Below are positions 1 to 7,884 of a stretch of 64,000 nucleotides of DNA, piece after piece. Position numbers and translations under genes: made by a program. The notes beneath the pieces were generated by a model, which was not told the DNA's origin, made no database searches, and saw nothing but the letters and a program-made list of their open reading frames with translations. Source of the DNA: Streptomyces sp. NBC_01296 (GTDB lineage: Bacteria; Actinomycetota; Actinomycetes; Streptomycetales; Streptomycetaceae); NCBI RefSeq assembly GCF_035984415.1, contig NZ_CP130720.1, positions 6,944,001-7,008,000 of the forward strand, in the 5' to 3' direction. The first letter of the stretch is position 1; each line of letters begins with the position of its first letter.

Positions 1-81
1 GCCCTGGGTGATCCGGCGGTCCTCGCGGGAGCGCGCCTGGCCGCCCGTGAAGCCGCCCAGGCGGACCTCTTCGCCCCCTGA
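1..81 (+). CDS. C-terminal end of an unidentified protein (5'-truncated)
   Basis: An open frame enters from the window edge and stops at a TGA at 79-81. The 26 visible residues end in QADLFAP and are Ala-rich. Nearly all third codon positions are G or C, the coding signature of this genome. Too little is visible to name the family. It runs towards corA and a short hairpin lies at 123-139 between the two stops. Confidence 0.5.
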   Translation, partial: ALGDPAVLAGARLAAREAAQADLFAP

Positions 82-122
82 GCCCCTGAGTCGCACCGGG
101 CCGGACGGCGGTGTGCGTCACC

Positions 123-139
123 CGACGGCAGCGCCGTCG
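123..139. terminator. Hairpin between convergent genes
   Basis: A 7-bp perfect stem (123-129 with 133-139) and 3-nt loop lie between the stop at 81 and the corA stop at 154. There is no U-tract, as is usual for Streptomyces. The function is inferred from position. Confidence 0.35.
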
Positions 140-153
140 CGCTCGTGCTCGCC

Positions 154-1125
154 CTACTGGTCGTCGAGGCCTTCGTCGCCATCGTCGCCTTCGTCAGCGT
201 GCAGCATCCGCCAGATCTGGGTGCGGTGCAGTACGTAGAGCGCGGCGATCAGGAACACCACGTTCAGTCCCACGGCGAGCAGCCAGAAGACGGCCCCGCT
301 CTCCAACTCGTTCGTCAGGTAGGCGAAGTTCATGCCGAAGAACCCCGTCAGGAAGCTCAGCGGCAGAAAGATCGTGGACACGATCGCGAGGCGGTTGATC
401 ACCCCGTTCTGGTCGCCGGACACCAAGGACGAGTAGGTGCCGAAGCCCCGCCGGGCGGCCTCCTGGAGGGACGTGATGTCGGTCAGTACCAGCCTGGAAG
501 TGCGCTGGTACTCGCGGGCGAGCCGCTGGCGCTCCACCGGGAAGTTGCGGTTCAGCGCCCTTCGCGTCATGGTCTCCTCCGCCGACTGCTGGTAGGGGAG
601 GAGCGTGTGGTGCAGGAGGGCCGCGGTCCGGCGCAGCCGCGCCAGGCGGTAGAGCTGCTCGGGCTGCCGCCGCCGGAACATCTCGTCCTCCAGGTCCTCC
701 ACCTCCAGAAGGCCCTGGACGGCGGACCGGCGATACGTCTCCAAGGCCTCGTCCAGCAGCAGGAACAGCATGGCAACGGAGTCGGGGGGCCTCTCGTGCG
801 GGAGTCGGGCGGTGAGGCTCTCCACCAGTGCGGCCGGCCCGCGGTGCACCGTGACCAGGGCGCGCTCGGTGACCAGGGCGTGGATGTGAATGGCCTGGCC
901 CCCTTCGAACGCGGGGACGACGAACGCGGCGCTGTCCCCGAGGAACTCGACCCGGGCCGGTTCCCCCTCCCGGCCGAGCCACTCCACGTCCTCGGCCTCC
1001 AGGCCGAGCAGGTGGGCGACCCGCTGCTCGCCGGGCGCGGTCTCCTCGGGCAGCTCCATGTCCACGAACAGGAAGCTGGATGTCGCGAGGCGCTCACGTG
1101 CCTCAGACACGTGGGTGCGCGTCAT
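154..1125 (-). CDS. CorA-family Mg2+/divalent cation channel
   Basis: About 323 residues: a soluble N-terminal domain rich in charged helices, then two C-terminal membrane segments. The CorA signature GMN follows the first (FFGMNF, about residues 264-266), and the tail is very acidic (DEGDDGDEGLDDQ). In the family this motif forms the selectivity filter of a homopentameric Mg2+/Co2+ channel in the plasma membrane. I chose the ATG at 1125 because a GGAGG lies 5 nt upstream; an upstream in-frame ATG at 1161 would add 12 residues. The gene is monocistronic, running leftwards, with an AT-rich inverted repeat upstream (1208-1227). Family assignment is firm; the exact ion is inferred. Confidence 0.9.
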   Translation of the reverse strand: MTRTHVSEARERLATSSFLFVDMELPEETAPGEQRVAHLLGLEAEDVEWLGREGEPARVEFLGDSAAFVVPAFEGGQAIHIHALVTERALVTVHRGPAALVESLTARLPHERPPDSVAMLFLLLDEALETYRRSAVQGLLEVEDLEDEMFRRRQPEQLYRLARLRRTAALLHHTLLPYQQSAEETMTRRALNRNFPVERQRLAREYQRTSRLVLTDITSLQEAARRGFGTYSSLVSGDQNGVINRLAIVSTIFLPLSFLTGFFGMNFAYLTNELESGAVFWLLAVGLNVVFLIAALYVLHRTQIWRMLHADEGDDGDEGLDDQ

Positions 1126-1207
1126 GATGCCCTCCGGCATGGACACCACCGATACGATCATCGCCCCTCACCGTGGATCACGCCGCGGATCATGAATTAC
1201 GGTATAT

Positions 1208-1227
1208 CCCATATTGTCCCTTATGGG
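1208..1227. promoter_or_regulatory. AT-rich inverted repeat upstream of corA
   Basis: CCCATA and TATGGG arms (1208-1213, 1222-1227) sit in an unusually AT-rich stretch (about 1190-1230) upstream of corA and downstream of the SDR gene. This is the expected place for the corA promoter or an operator. No regulator is identified. Confidence 0.35.
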
Positions 1228-1313
1228 TTTCAGGGAAACGCACTGACGACTCCCACGTGGCGCCCTCGGCCTCCAACCCGCCCTGCCTCGGCCCCAGGCT
1301 TCAGCCCCCGGCC

Positions 1314-2081
1314 TCAGCCTCCGGTCTTCGCTGCCCGAGCGGCCCTGGCCGTCAGGAAATCGGCGAAGGTGCCCTTGCCGACGGCGTGGGACGGGGTCAG
1401 GTTGCCGCCGCGGCAGAAGGCCGCGTACGCCTTCCCCGCCAGGGGCAGCGCGAACACCTTGCGCCGCCGCCCCGTCGCCGCCAGGTACGACCGGCCCAGC
1501 TCCACCAGGGTGTGGATCTCCGGACCGCCCATGCCCGTGACCCGGCCGGCGGGGGCGGGGTCGGCGAGTTCCGCCATCCGGTCGGCGACCTCCTCCACGG
1601 CGACCGGCTGCACCCTGACCCCCTTCGGCAGCGGCAGTGGCACCACCGGCACCTTCGCCAGCGCGTCCACCGCCATCGCCACCAGGTCGTGGAACTGCGT
1701 GGTCCGCAGGATCGTCACGCCCAGCCCCGACGCCTCCAGCATCCGCTCGACCCGGTACTTCACCGTGTAGTAGCCGAACGGGACCACATCCACCCCGACG
1801 ATCGAGATGTAGAGGATGTTCGTGACCGTCCCGGCCCGCCGGGCCGCCTCGATCAGGTGCCCGGCGGCCACGTCGTCGCCGCCCCGCGGGGTGCTCGCGC
1901 AGTGCACGACCACCTGCGCGCCCGCCATCGCCGCGTCCAGCCCGCTGCCGTCCCGCAGATCGACCGGGTGGTCCTTCGCGTGCCGGCTCAGGACCCGTAC
2001 GTCGTGGCCCGCCGCCCGCAGCCGGGTGACGACCAGCGCGCCGAGGTTTCCGGTGCCTCCGGTGACGAGGATCGTGCTCAT
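1314..2081 (-). CDS. NAD(P)-binding SDR/NmrA-like protein, predicted ECF41 partner
   Basis: 255 residues. The Rossmann fingerprint TGGTGNLG is at about residues 7-14, with an extended atypical-SDR/NmrA layout and a YxxxK-like stretch (YYTVKYR) mid-protein. No signal peptide or membrane segment, so probably a cytoplasmic oxidoreductase or epimerase. It lies 55 bp downstream of the ECF41-type sigma gene on the same strand. ECF41 sigma factors are characteristically encoded beside a carboxymuconolactone decarboxylase, oxidoreductase or epimerase (COE) that is often their main target, and this protein fits that role. The substrate is unknown. Start ATG at 2081. Confidence 0.8.
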   Translation of the reverse strand: MSTILVTGGTGNLGALVVTRLRAAGHDVRVLSRHAKDHPVDLRDGSGLDAAMAGAQVVVHCASTPRGGDDVAAGHLIEAARRAGTVTNILYISIVGVDVVPFGYYTVKYRVERMLEASGLGVTILRTTQFHDLVAMAVDALAKVPVVPLPLPKGVRVQPVAVEEVADRMAELADPAPAGRVTGMGGPEIHTLVELGRSYLAATGRRRKVFALPLAGKAYAAFCRGGNLTPSHAVGKGTFADFLTARAARAAKTGG

Positions 2082-2136
2082 GGTGTCCGTTTCCTTCCCT
2101 GAAGGGGTGCGTTCACCAGCTGAGACCGGACGGCCC

Positions 2137-3036
2137 TCAGGAATGTGACAGCTGCCGCCGAAGGAATTCCAGCTTCTCCGGATTCACCACGGTCCGCACT
2201 CCGCGGACCAGTCCGTCCTCGATCTCCATCTGCAGGACCGCCGCCCCGCCCACGATCAGCCCGGGTTCCCCGTTGACCTCCGCGAACGAGATCGGCAGGC
2301 CGGCCACGTACTTGCGCAGCGCGCCCACCAGGAAGCGCGCCACCTTGTCCGCGCCCAGGATCGGCCGCCGGGCCGCGCCCACGATGCCGCCGCCGTCCGA
2401 CACGTACTGCACGTCGGCGGTCAGCAGGCCCTCCAGCCGGGCCAGGTCGCCGTCGCGCGCCGCCGTCAGGAACGTCTCCACCAGGCTCTGCCACTGGGCC
2501 GGATCCGGCGCGAAGCGGGGGCGCGGCCCGGCCGCCCGGCCCGCAGCCACCCGGCCCGCGGCCCGCCGGTAGAGCTGCCGGCAGTTGGCCTCGGTCAGGT
2601 CCAGGAGTCCCGCGATCTCCCGGTGGCCGTACGCGAACGCCTCGCGCAGCACGTACACCGCCCGCTCCACCGGCGTCAGCTGCTCCAGCAGCAGGAGCAG
2701 GGCCATGGAGACGCTGTCCCGCTGCTCCGCCGACTCCAGCGGGCCGAGCACCCCGTCCCCGGTGAGGACGGGCTCCGGGAGCCAGGGGCCCACGTACTCC
2801 TCGCGCCGGGCCCGCGCCGAGGTGAGCCGGTTCAGGCACAGGCGGGTGACGGCCTTGGCGAGCCAGGCCCCGGGGTGCTCGACGTCCTCGCGGTCGGCGG
2901 AGCTCCAGCGCAGCCAGGCGTCCTGGACGGTGTCCTCGGCCTCGGCGGCGGAGCCGAGCATGCGGTAGGCGATCCCGAACATCCGGGGCCGGTGCTCCTC
3001 GAAGTCCGCGCCGGGCGCGGCGTCCTGTGTGATCAC
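2137..3036 (-). CDS. ECF41-type (SigJ-like) sigma factor
   Basis: 299 residues. Sigma region 2 is at about 10-75 (FGIAYRMLGS, AEDTVQDAWLRW) and region 4 at about 115-165 (LTPVERAVYVLREAF, REIAGLLDLTEANCRQLYRRA). A fused SnoaL-like C-terminal domain of about 125 residues follows. ECF41 hallmarks are visible: WLPEP in the linker, DGGG, and NPEKL near the end. In this group the C-terminal extension replaces an anti-sigma factor and controls activity. GTG start at 3036 with a poor Shine-Dalgarno. It is co-directional with the SDR partner gene downstream. The inducing signal cannot be told from sequence. Confidence 0.9.
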   Translation of the reverse strand: MITQDAAPGADFEEHRPRMFGIAYRMLGSAAEAEDTVQDAWLRWSSADREDVEHPGAWLAKAVTRLCLNRLTSARARREEYVGPWLPEPVLTGDGVLGPLESAEQRDSVSMALLLLLEQLTPVERAVYVLREAFAYGHREIAGLLDLTEANCRQLYRRAAGRVAAGRAAGPRPRFAPDPAQWQSLVETFLTAARDGDLARLEGLLTADVQYVSDGGGIVGAARRPILGADKVARFLVGALRKYVAGLPISFAEVNGEPGLIVGGAAVLQMEIEDGLVRGVRTVVNPEKLEFLRRQLSHS

Positions 3037-3072
3037 CGCAGCAGCCTACGAGGAGGCCGTGACGGCACGTGC

Positions 3073-3106
3073 GAGGACCCGGTGGCCGCCGGGCCGCCGG
3101 GTCCTC
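3073..3106 (-). terminator. Terminator downstream of the chitinase
   Basis: A 10-bp perfect stem (3073-3082 with 3097-3106) and GC-rich loop start 33 bp past the chitinase stop and precede the sigma gene. A Streptomyces-type hairpin without a U-tract. Confidence 0.5.
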
Positions 3107-3138
3107 ACGCTCGTTCGGATACGGGCACCGACGCGGTG

Positions 3139-5508
3139 TCAGCAGGCGCCCTGGTCCTTCCAGACGCCCCAGTCGCCGGTGGTGCCGGGCTCCTCGTTCT
3201 GCGTCCACCACTGCGCCTTCCAGTTGTGGCCCTTGTGCGAGACGACGGTCCCGCCGTTGTAGACCGTGCCCGCGACGTACGCCGGGTTCGTGCAGGTTCC
3301 GCCCGGCGGCGTGGTCGGCGGCGTGGTCGGCGGCGTCGTCGGGGGAGTGGTCGGCGGGGTCGTGGGCGGGGTGGTCGGGGGCTGGGTGGTGCCCGGCTCC
3401 GTCACCGTCGTGCCGCGCGCCAGGTCGCCGGCGAGGGCGTAGGCGGTGCCGGAGATGTTCACCGTCCAGTTGGAGGGCGTGGACACCGGCAGGTAGTAGT
3501 TGAACGCCAGGTCCACCGAGGCGCCGGGGGCCAGCGTCTGCCACGCCGGGAGCTTCAGCGAGACCCGCTGGAAGTCGCCCTTCAGACCGCCGACGTTGGT
3601 GCCGCTGTGGCCGGTGCTGATCACCTTGGTGCCGAAGCCGGACTGGTCCGAGGCGTTGGCCGGGGCCGAGGTCCCGTAGTCGAACTGGAACTCGGTGCCG
3701 CCGGGCAGCGTGGTCTTCGTATTGTTGGTGATCTTGAGCTTGGGGGTGATCGGATAGTTGGAGTCGCCCAGCTTGAACTCGGTGAACTCCGTCTTGATGT
3801 CCACGGCCTGGGCCGGCAGCGCGCTGCCCGCCGTCTTCGCGCCGTACGGCGCGGCCGCCTTGAACTTGTCGTACATCAGGGAGGTGAGCGTGTCGCCCAT
3901 CTCGTACTGGCCCTTGGTGGAGTTGTACGCGTAGTCGCCCGCCAGCTCCCAGACCATCGTGCCGCCGATGCCCTTGTTCACCACGTAGTCGGCCTTGGCG
4001 GCCACCGACTGCTCGTCCTCCGTCGACAGGAAGACCTTCTTCTGGGCGTTCCACAGCCACGGCGCCACCAGCGTGGAGTCGTACTTGCGGGCGTAGGTGC
4101 CGGTCAGCGTGGTGTTCGCCGGGAAGCCGTACTTGGTGACGTAGTCGCCGACGACGCCCTTCTCCAGGTTCTTGGCGTGCCACATCGGGTTGGAGCCCGC
4201 CGGGGACTCGGCCCCGTTGGTGTCCAGGTCGTGCCACAGGTTGTCGATGCCGACCGCGCCGTCGCCGCACTTGGTCAGCCCCGCGCCGGCCGGGCAGGTG
4301 GTCGCCGGGGCCTTGCCCCACAGGCCGTCCGTGCCGCCCTGCACGTTCTTGAAGCCGCGGGTGTAGTACGGCAGGCCCATGTTGATGCGGCCGGCCGGCA
4401 TCGAGCCGCGGAAGTAGTGGTAGGCCCAGTCGGAGTTCAGGTAGCCGATGCCGCCGTACTGGGAGGTGGAGTAGACGCCGGCGGCGGCGAGTTCGCCGTC
4501 CTTGCCGTCGTCGAAGAGCGAGGCGTTCGGGCCGACGTACTCGTTCCAGGCGCCGTGCAGGTCGTAGGACATGATGTTGACGTAGTCCAGGTACTTCTGC
4601 ATCTGGAACGTCTCCATGCCCCGCAGCAGGTAGCCGGAGGAGGGGGCGGCGACGGAGAGCAGGTAGTGCTTGCCGTCCGCGGCGCCCGCGCGGTCGAGCC
4701 TCTCGCGCAGCGATTTCATCAGCGCGGCGTAGCCCTGGACGAGCCCGGCCCGGCGGGCGTTGGAGAGCTGCCAGTCCAGCGGGTTGCCCGCGTCCTTCAT
4801 GGTGGTCGGGTACTCGTAGTCGATGTCGACGCCGTTGAACCCGTACGTGCGGATGAACTCGACCGACGAGTCCGCGAACGTGTCGATGCCGGCCTGGTTG
4901 ACCGAGCCGTCGGCGTTGGTGGCCATCGAGTAGAAGCCGCCGGAGGCGACGCGGTTGCCGTCGTCGCCGAAGTAGCCGCCGGTCTCGGCCCAGCCGCCGA
5001 CCGAGATCAGCGTCTTCACGTTCGGGTACTGCTTCTTGAATTTGTTCAGCAGGTTGAAGTGGCCCTTGTACGGCAGGGCCGGGTCCATCTCGGCGCCCGC
5101 GACCCCCGGCCAGGTCATCCCGGTGGCGGCGTTGTTCGCGTTGTCCGCGCCGACCGAGATCTTGTTGTCGGCGCCCACATGGGCGAAGGCGTAGTTCAGA
5201 TGGGTGACCTTGGACCACGGGACGTTGTTGGCGAGGTAGGCGGGGGTGCCGTCCTTGCCGGTCCGCCACCCGGTGAAATAGCCGATGACGCGGCGCTGGT
5301 GGTCGGCGCCCATCTTCTCGCGGCCCTCGGAGTCGTAGACCGAGCAGTACGGGACGTCGACCCCGGCCGTCTTGTAGAGCCCGTCCGGGCGACAGCCCGC
5401 GTTGTCGGCGGCGTGCGAGACGCCGCTCGAGAGCCCGCCCACCAGCAGTCCGGCGATTGCGGCGCCGGATGCCAGGAGCATCGCTCTCGTAAGGGTGGGG
5501 GACGGCAT
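3139..5508 (-). CDS. Secreted GH18 chitinase with C-terminal CBM5/12
   Basis: 789 residues. Signal peptide about 1-34, probably cut near SHAADN. The GH18 catalytic domain (about 70-570) has SVGGW and a GVDIDYE catalytic box (D228, D230, acid/base E232); the first Asp of the usual DGxDxDxE is replaced by Asn. A ChiC-like beta domain (about 590-710) follows, then a PTTPP linker of seven or so repeats, then a CBM5/12-type chitin-binding domain (WWTQNEEPG) closing with a Cys. It should hydrolyse chitin outside the cell. ATG at 5508 has AGGAGG 7 nt upstream; an in-frame ATG at 5595 would bury the signal peptide. Paired 12-bp promoter repeats at 5639-5672 suggest DasR/chitin-responsive control. Confidence 0.95.
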   Translation of the reverse strand: MPSPTLTRAMLLASGAAIAGLLVGGLSSGVSHAADNAGCRPDGLYKTAGVDVPYCSVYDSEGREKMGADHQRRVIGYFTGWRTGKDGTPAYLANNVPWSKVTHLNYAFAHVGADNKISVGADNANNAATGMTWPGVAGAEMDPALPYKGHFNLLNKFKKQYPNVKTLISVGGWAETGGYFGDDGNRVASGGFYSMATNADGSVNQAGIDTFADSSVEFIRTYGFNGVDIDYEYPTTMKDAGNPLDWQLSNARRAGLVQGYAALMKSLRERLDRAGAADGKHYLLSVAAPSSGYLLRGMETFQMQKYLDYVNIMSYDLHGAWNEYVGPNASLFDDGKDGELAAAGVYSTSQYGGIGYLNSDWAYHYFRGSMPAGRINMGLPYYTRGFKNVQGGTDGLWGKAPATTCPAGAGLTKCGDGAVGIDNLWHDLDTNGAESPAGSNPMWHAKNLEKGVVGDYVTKYGFPANTTLTGTYARKYDSTLVAPWLWNAQKKVFLSTEDEQSVAAKADYVVNKGIGGTMVWELAGDYAYNSTKGQYEMGDTLTSLMYDKFKAAAPYGAKTAGSALPAQAVDIKTEFTEFKLGDSNYPITPKLKITNNTKTTLPGGTEFQFDYGTSAPANASDQSGFGTKVISTGHSGTNVGGLKGDFQRVSLKLPAWQTLAPGASVDLAFNYYLPVSTPSNWTVNISGTAYALAGDLARGTTVTEPGTTQPPTTPPTTPPTTPPTTPPTTPPTTPPGGTCTNPAYVAGTVYNGGTVVSHKGHNWKAQWWTQNEEPGTTGDWGVWKDQGAC

Positions 5509-5638
5509 GGTGCCTCCTGGGGAGGGGAGGATGGCAGGACACGAAAGGGCACAACAGGCGGAAAAGTGGTGCGTGTTGGCCCGTGACGTGCGCACATCTG
5601 ACGGGCTGTCTCCCGGGGAGGATGAAGGGAACGTTAAG

Positions 5639-5672
5639 AGGACTAGACCACCTCGTCAATAGGTCTGTACCA
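5639..5672 (-). promoter_or_regulatory. Paired 12-bp direct repeats of a Streptomyces chitinase promoter
   Basis: On the minus strand, TGGTACAGACCT (5672-5661) and TGGTCTAGTCCT (5650-5639) are spaced exactly 22 bp start to start, two helical turns. They sit about 130 bp before the chitinase start. Such pairs overlapping the -35 region are known in Streptomyces chitinase promoters, and each resembles the DasR-responsive element (ACTGGTCTAGACCAGT type). This links chitinase expression to N-acetylglucosamine sensing by inference. Confidence 0.8.
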
Positions 5673-5789
5673 ATCGCAGGCGTACTTGACGGACTCCCGC
5701 GGAACGCCCTCTCTGTGACCCAGGCCACAGTCCCTCACGCGCATGGCCTCGGATCACCCGTGGCAAACTGGCAGCAGTACCAGTAAGCA

Positions 5790-5915
5790 GCGCACTCCGG
5801 GGTCGGTGTAATTCCGAACCGGCGGTATAGTCCGCGACCCGTCCGCAGCCAGCGGCCGGTTGACCAGGTGAAATTCCTGGACCGACGGTGAAAGTCCGGA
5901 TGGGAGGCAGTGCGC
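5790..5915 (+). promoter_or_regulatory. FMN riboswitch (RFN element)
   Basis: The closing stem P1 pairs GCGCACT (5790-5796) with AGTGCGC (5909-5915). Between them are the conserved RFN blocks in order: CTCCGGGGTCGGTGTAATTC, GAACCGGCGG, AGTCCGCGACC, GGTTGACCAGGTGAAATTCC, and GACGGTGAAAGTCCGGATGG. It binds FMN and shuts the downstream rib operon in cis. A hairpin with six Ts at 5976-5995 probably acts as the attenuator. Confidence 0.97.
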
Positions 5916-5975
5916 GGCGGGCCAGTCACCGGTACGCCGCCGTCGGCGGTTCATCGGCGTATCCCCTGCGGATAC

Positions 5976-5995
5976 GTCCGTGCGGACCGTTTTTT
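5976..5995 (+). terminator. Attenuator hairpin of the FMN riboswitch
   Basis: A GTCCG/CGGAC stem (5976-5980, 5983-5987) with a 2-nt loop is followed two bases later by TTTTTT (5990-5995), rare in this GC-rich DNA. Position between the riboswitch and ribD suggests FMN-controlled transcription termination. The stem is short, so longer alternative pairings with the riboswitch 3' side are likely. Confidence 0.6.
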
Positions 5996-6087
5996 CGGCC
6001 TCGGCGTCCCCGTGTGTGCTGAACCGCTTCATCTGTCGTATCCCGACAGGCCCCGGAGTCCGTGCCCGACAGAGGCAGGAGGACCCG

Positions 6088-7245
6088 GTGGCGAACCACG
6101 CCGCGAACGCACCGCACGTCGTCGGCGATGCCGATGCCGACACGCAGGCCATGCGCCGCGCCATCGAGCTCGCCGCCCGCGGCCTCGGCTCCACCAGCCC
6201 CAACCCGGTCGTCGGCTGCGTCATCACGGACGCCGCGGGCACCGTCGTCGGCGAGGGCTGGCACGAGCGGGCCGGCGGCCCGCACGCCGAGGTCCACGCC
6301 CTGCACGCCGCCGGCGAGGCCGCCCGCGGAGGCACCGCCTACGTCACCCTCGAACCCTGCAACCACACCGGTCGTACGGGGCCCTGCGCCCAGGCGCTCG
6401 TCGAGGCCGGCGTCAGCCGCGTCCTCTACGCCGTCGCAGACCCGAACCCGCAGGCCAGCGGCGGCTGCGACACCCTGCGCACCGCCGGGGTCAAGGCCGA
6501 GGGCGGGCTCCTGGAGGCCGAGGCCGCGGCCGGCAACGCGGCCTGGCTCACCTCCGTACGCCTCGGCCGCCCGCACGTGACCTGGAAGTACGCGGCCACC
6601 CTCGACGGCCGCAGCGCCGCCGCGGACGGCAGCAGTCGATGGATCACCGGCCCGGAGTCCCGCGCCGACGTCCACCGGCTGCGCGCCGAGGCCGACGCCG
6701 TCCTCGTCGGCGGCGGCACCCTGCGCGAGGACGACCCCCACCTGGCCGTACGGGGCATCGCGGGGGCCACCCAGCCGCTGCGCGTCGCCCTCGACACCCG
6801 CGCCGGCCTCCTGCCGACCGCCCGCATCCTCGACGACGCCGCACCCACGCTGCTCGTCACCGGCGAGGACGCCGACACCCGGCACCTGCCCGGAGTCGAC
6901 CTGCTCCGGCTGCCCCTGCACGGCGGCCGCATCGCCGTCCACGACCTGCTCGACCGGCTGTACGCCCGCGGCGTGCGCTCCGTCCTCCTCGAAGGCGGCC
7001 CCACCCTGGCCGGAGCCTTCCTCGAGGCCGGAGCCGTCGACCGGGTCATCGGCTACCTCGCCCCGGCCCTCCTCGGCTCCGGCCCCGCCGCCCTCGCCGA
7101 CGCCGGCATCACGAACATCGCCCACGCGGTACGCCTCGACATCACCGAGGCCGTCCGCGTCGGCACCGATCTCCGCATCACCGCAGTACCCGAAATCACC
7201 GCAGTACCCGAAGCCGCCCCCACCACCGCCACCAAGGAGCACTGA
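6088..7245 (+). CDS. ribD: Bifunctional riboflavin deaminase/reductase RibD
   Basis: 385 residues. The N-terminal CMP/dCMP-deaminase-like domain carries the zinc site H66-A-E68, C91 and C100 (LEPCNHTGRTGPC). The C-terminal half is the NADPH-dependent reductase (TWKYAATLDGR, GGGTLREDDP, EGGPTLAGAF). It deaminates and reduces the pyrimidine product of GTP cyclohydrolase II in riboflavin synthesis. GTG start at 6088 is chosen for its AGGAGG 6 nt upstream; an in-frame ATG at 5980 would overlap the attenuator. First gene of the FMN-riboswitch operon; its stop abuts the ribE start. An 18-bp perfect tandem repeat (7177-7212) duplicates ITAVPE near the C-terminus. Confidence 0.96.
   Translation: MANHAANAPHVVGDADADTQAMRRAIELAARGLGSTSPNPVVGCVITDAAGTVVGEGWHERAGGPHAEVHALHAAGEAARGGTAYVTLEPCNHTGRTGPCAQALVEAGVSRVLYAVADPNPQASGGCDTLRTAGVKAEGGLLEAEAAAGNAAWLTSVRLGRPHVTWKYAATLDGRSAAADGSSRWITGPESRADVHRLRAEADAVLVGGGTLREDDPHLAVRGIAGATQPLRVALDTRAGLLPTARILDDAAPTLLVTGEDADTRHLPGVDLLRLPLHGGRIAVHDLLDRLYARGVRSVLLEGGPTLAGAFLEAGAVDRVIGYLAPALLGSGPAALADAGITNIAHAVRLDITEAVRVGTDLRITAVPEITAVPEAAPTTATKEH
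7177..7212 (+). repeat. 18-bp perfect tandem duplication in ribD
   Basis: Two identical 18-bp units (7177-7194 and 7195-7212) encode ITAVPE twice, just before the non-conserved RibD tail. In-frame, probably a recent slippage event. Confidence 0.9.
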
Positions 7246-7884
7246 GTGTTCACCGGAATCGTCGAAGAACTGGGCGAGGTCACCGCCGTCGAGCAGCTCG
7301 CCGAGGCCTCCCGCTTCCGCCTGCGCGGCCCCGTCGTCACCGACGGCGCCAAGCACGGCGACTCCATCGCCGTCAACGGCGTCTGCCTGACCGTCGTGGA
7401 GACCGCCGAAGGCGAGTTCACCGCCGACGTCATGCAGGAGACCCTGAACCGCTCCAGCCTCGGCGCCCTCGAGAAGGGCTCCCGGGTCAACCTGGAGCGC
7501 CCGATGGCCCTCGGCGGACGGCTCGGCGGACACCTGGTCCAGGGGCACGTGGACGGCACCGGCGAGATCCTCTCCCGGACGCCCTCCGAGCACTGGGAGA
7601 TCGTCAAGGTCGCGCTCCCCGCGCACCTGTCCCGGTACGTCGTCGAGAAGGGCTCCATCACGGTCGACGGCGTCAGCCTCACCGTGGTCGAAGCCGCCGC
7701 CGACTACTTCACCATCAGCCTCATCCCCACCACCCTCGCGCTGACCACGCTCGGCATCAAGCAGCCCGGCGACCCGGTCAACCTCGAGGTCGACGTCCTC
7801 GCGAAGTACGTCGAGCGCCTGCTCGCCGCCGGTGTGAACCCCCTGACCGCGACCCCCGACGAAGGCAAGGAGGCCGACCGGTGA
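7246..7884 (+). CDS. ribE: Riboflavin synthase, alpha subunit
   Basis: 212 residues. It begins with the family hallmark MFTGIVEE and has two homologous lumazine-binding beta-barrels (about 1-95 and 96-195). Each has a GDSIAVNGVCLTV/GSITVDGVSLTV-type motif, and GGHLVQGHVDGTG is also present. It dismutates two 6,7-dimethyl-8-ribityllumazine molecules to riboflavin. GTG start at 7246 directly follows the ribD stop, with AAGGAG at 7235-7240 inside the ribD end. Its stop overlaps the next start by 4 bp (GTGA). Also called ribC in some nomenclatures. Confidence 0.96.
   Translation: MFTGIVEELGEVTAVEQLAEASRFRLRGPVVTDGAKHGDSIAVNGVCLTVVETAEGEFTADVMQETLNRSSLGALEKGSRVNLERPMALGGRLGGHLVQGHVDGTGEILSRTPSEHWEIVKVALPAHLSRYVVEKGSITVDGVSLTVVEAAADYFTISLIPTTLALTTLGIKQPGDPVNLEVDVLAKYVERLLAAGVNPLTATPDEGKEADR

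Noticed and set aside
145..1770. Long plus-strand frame opposite corA and the SDR gene
   Set aside because: Antisense shadow: GC-rich DNA keeps several frames open. The minus-strand products have recognisable families, this one does not.
2078..5728. 1,216-residue minus frame across the chitinase and sigma genes
   Set aside because: Runs in another frame of two well-identified genes and has Arg/Pro-rich shadow composition.
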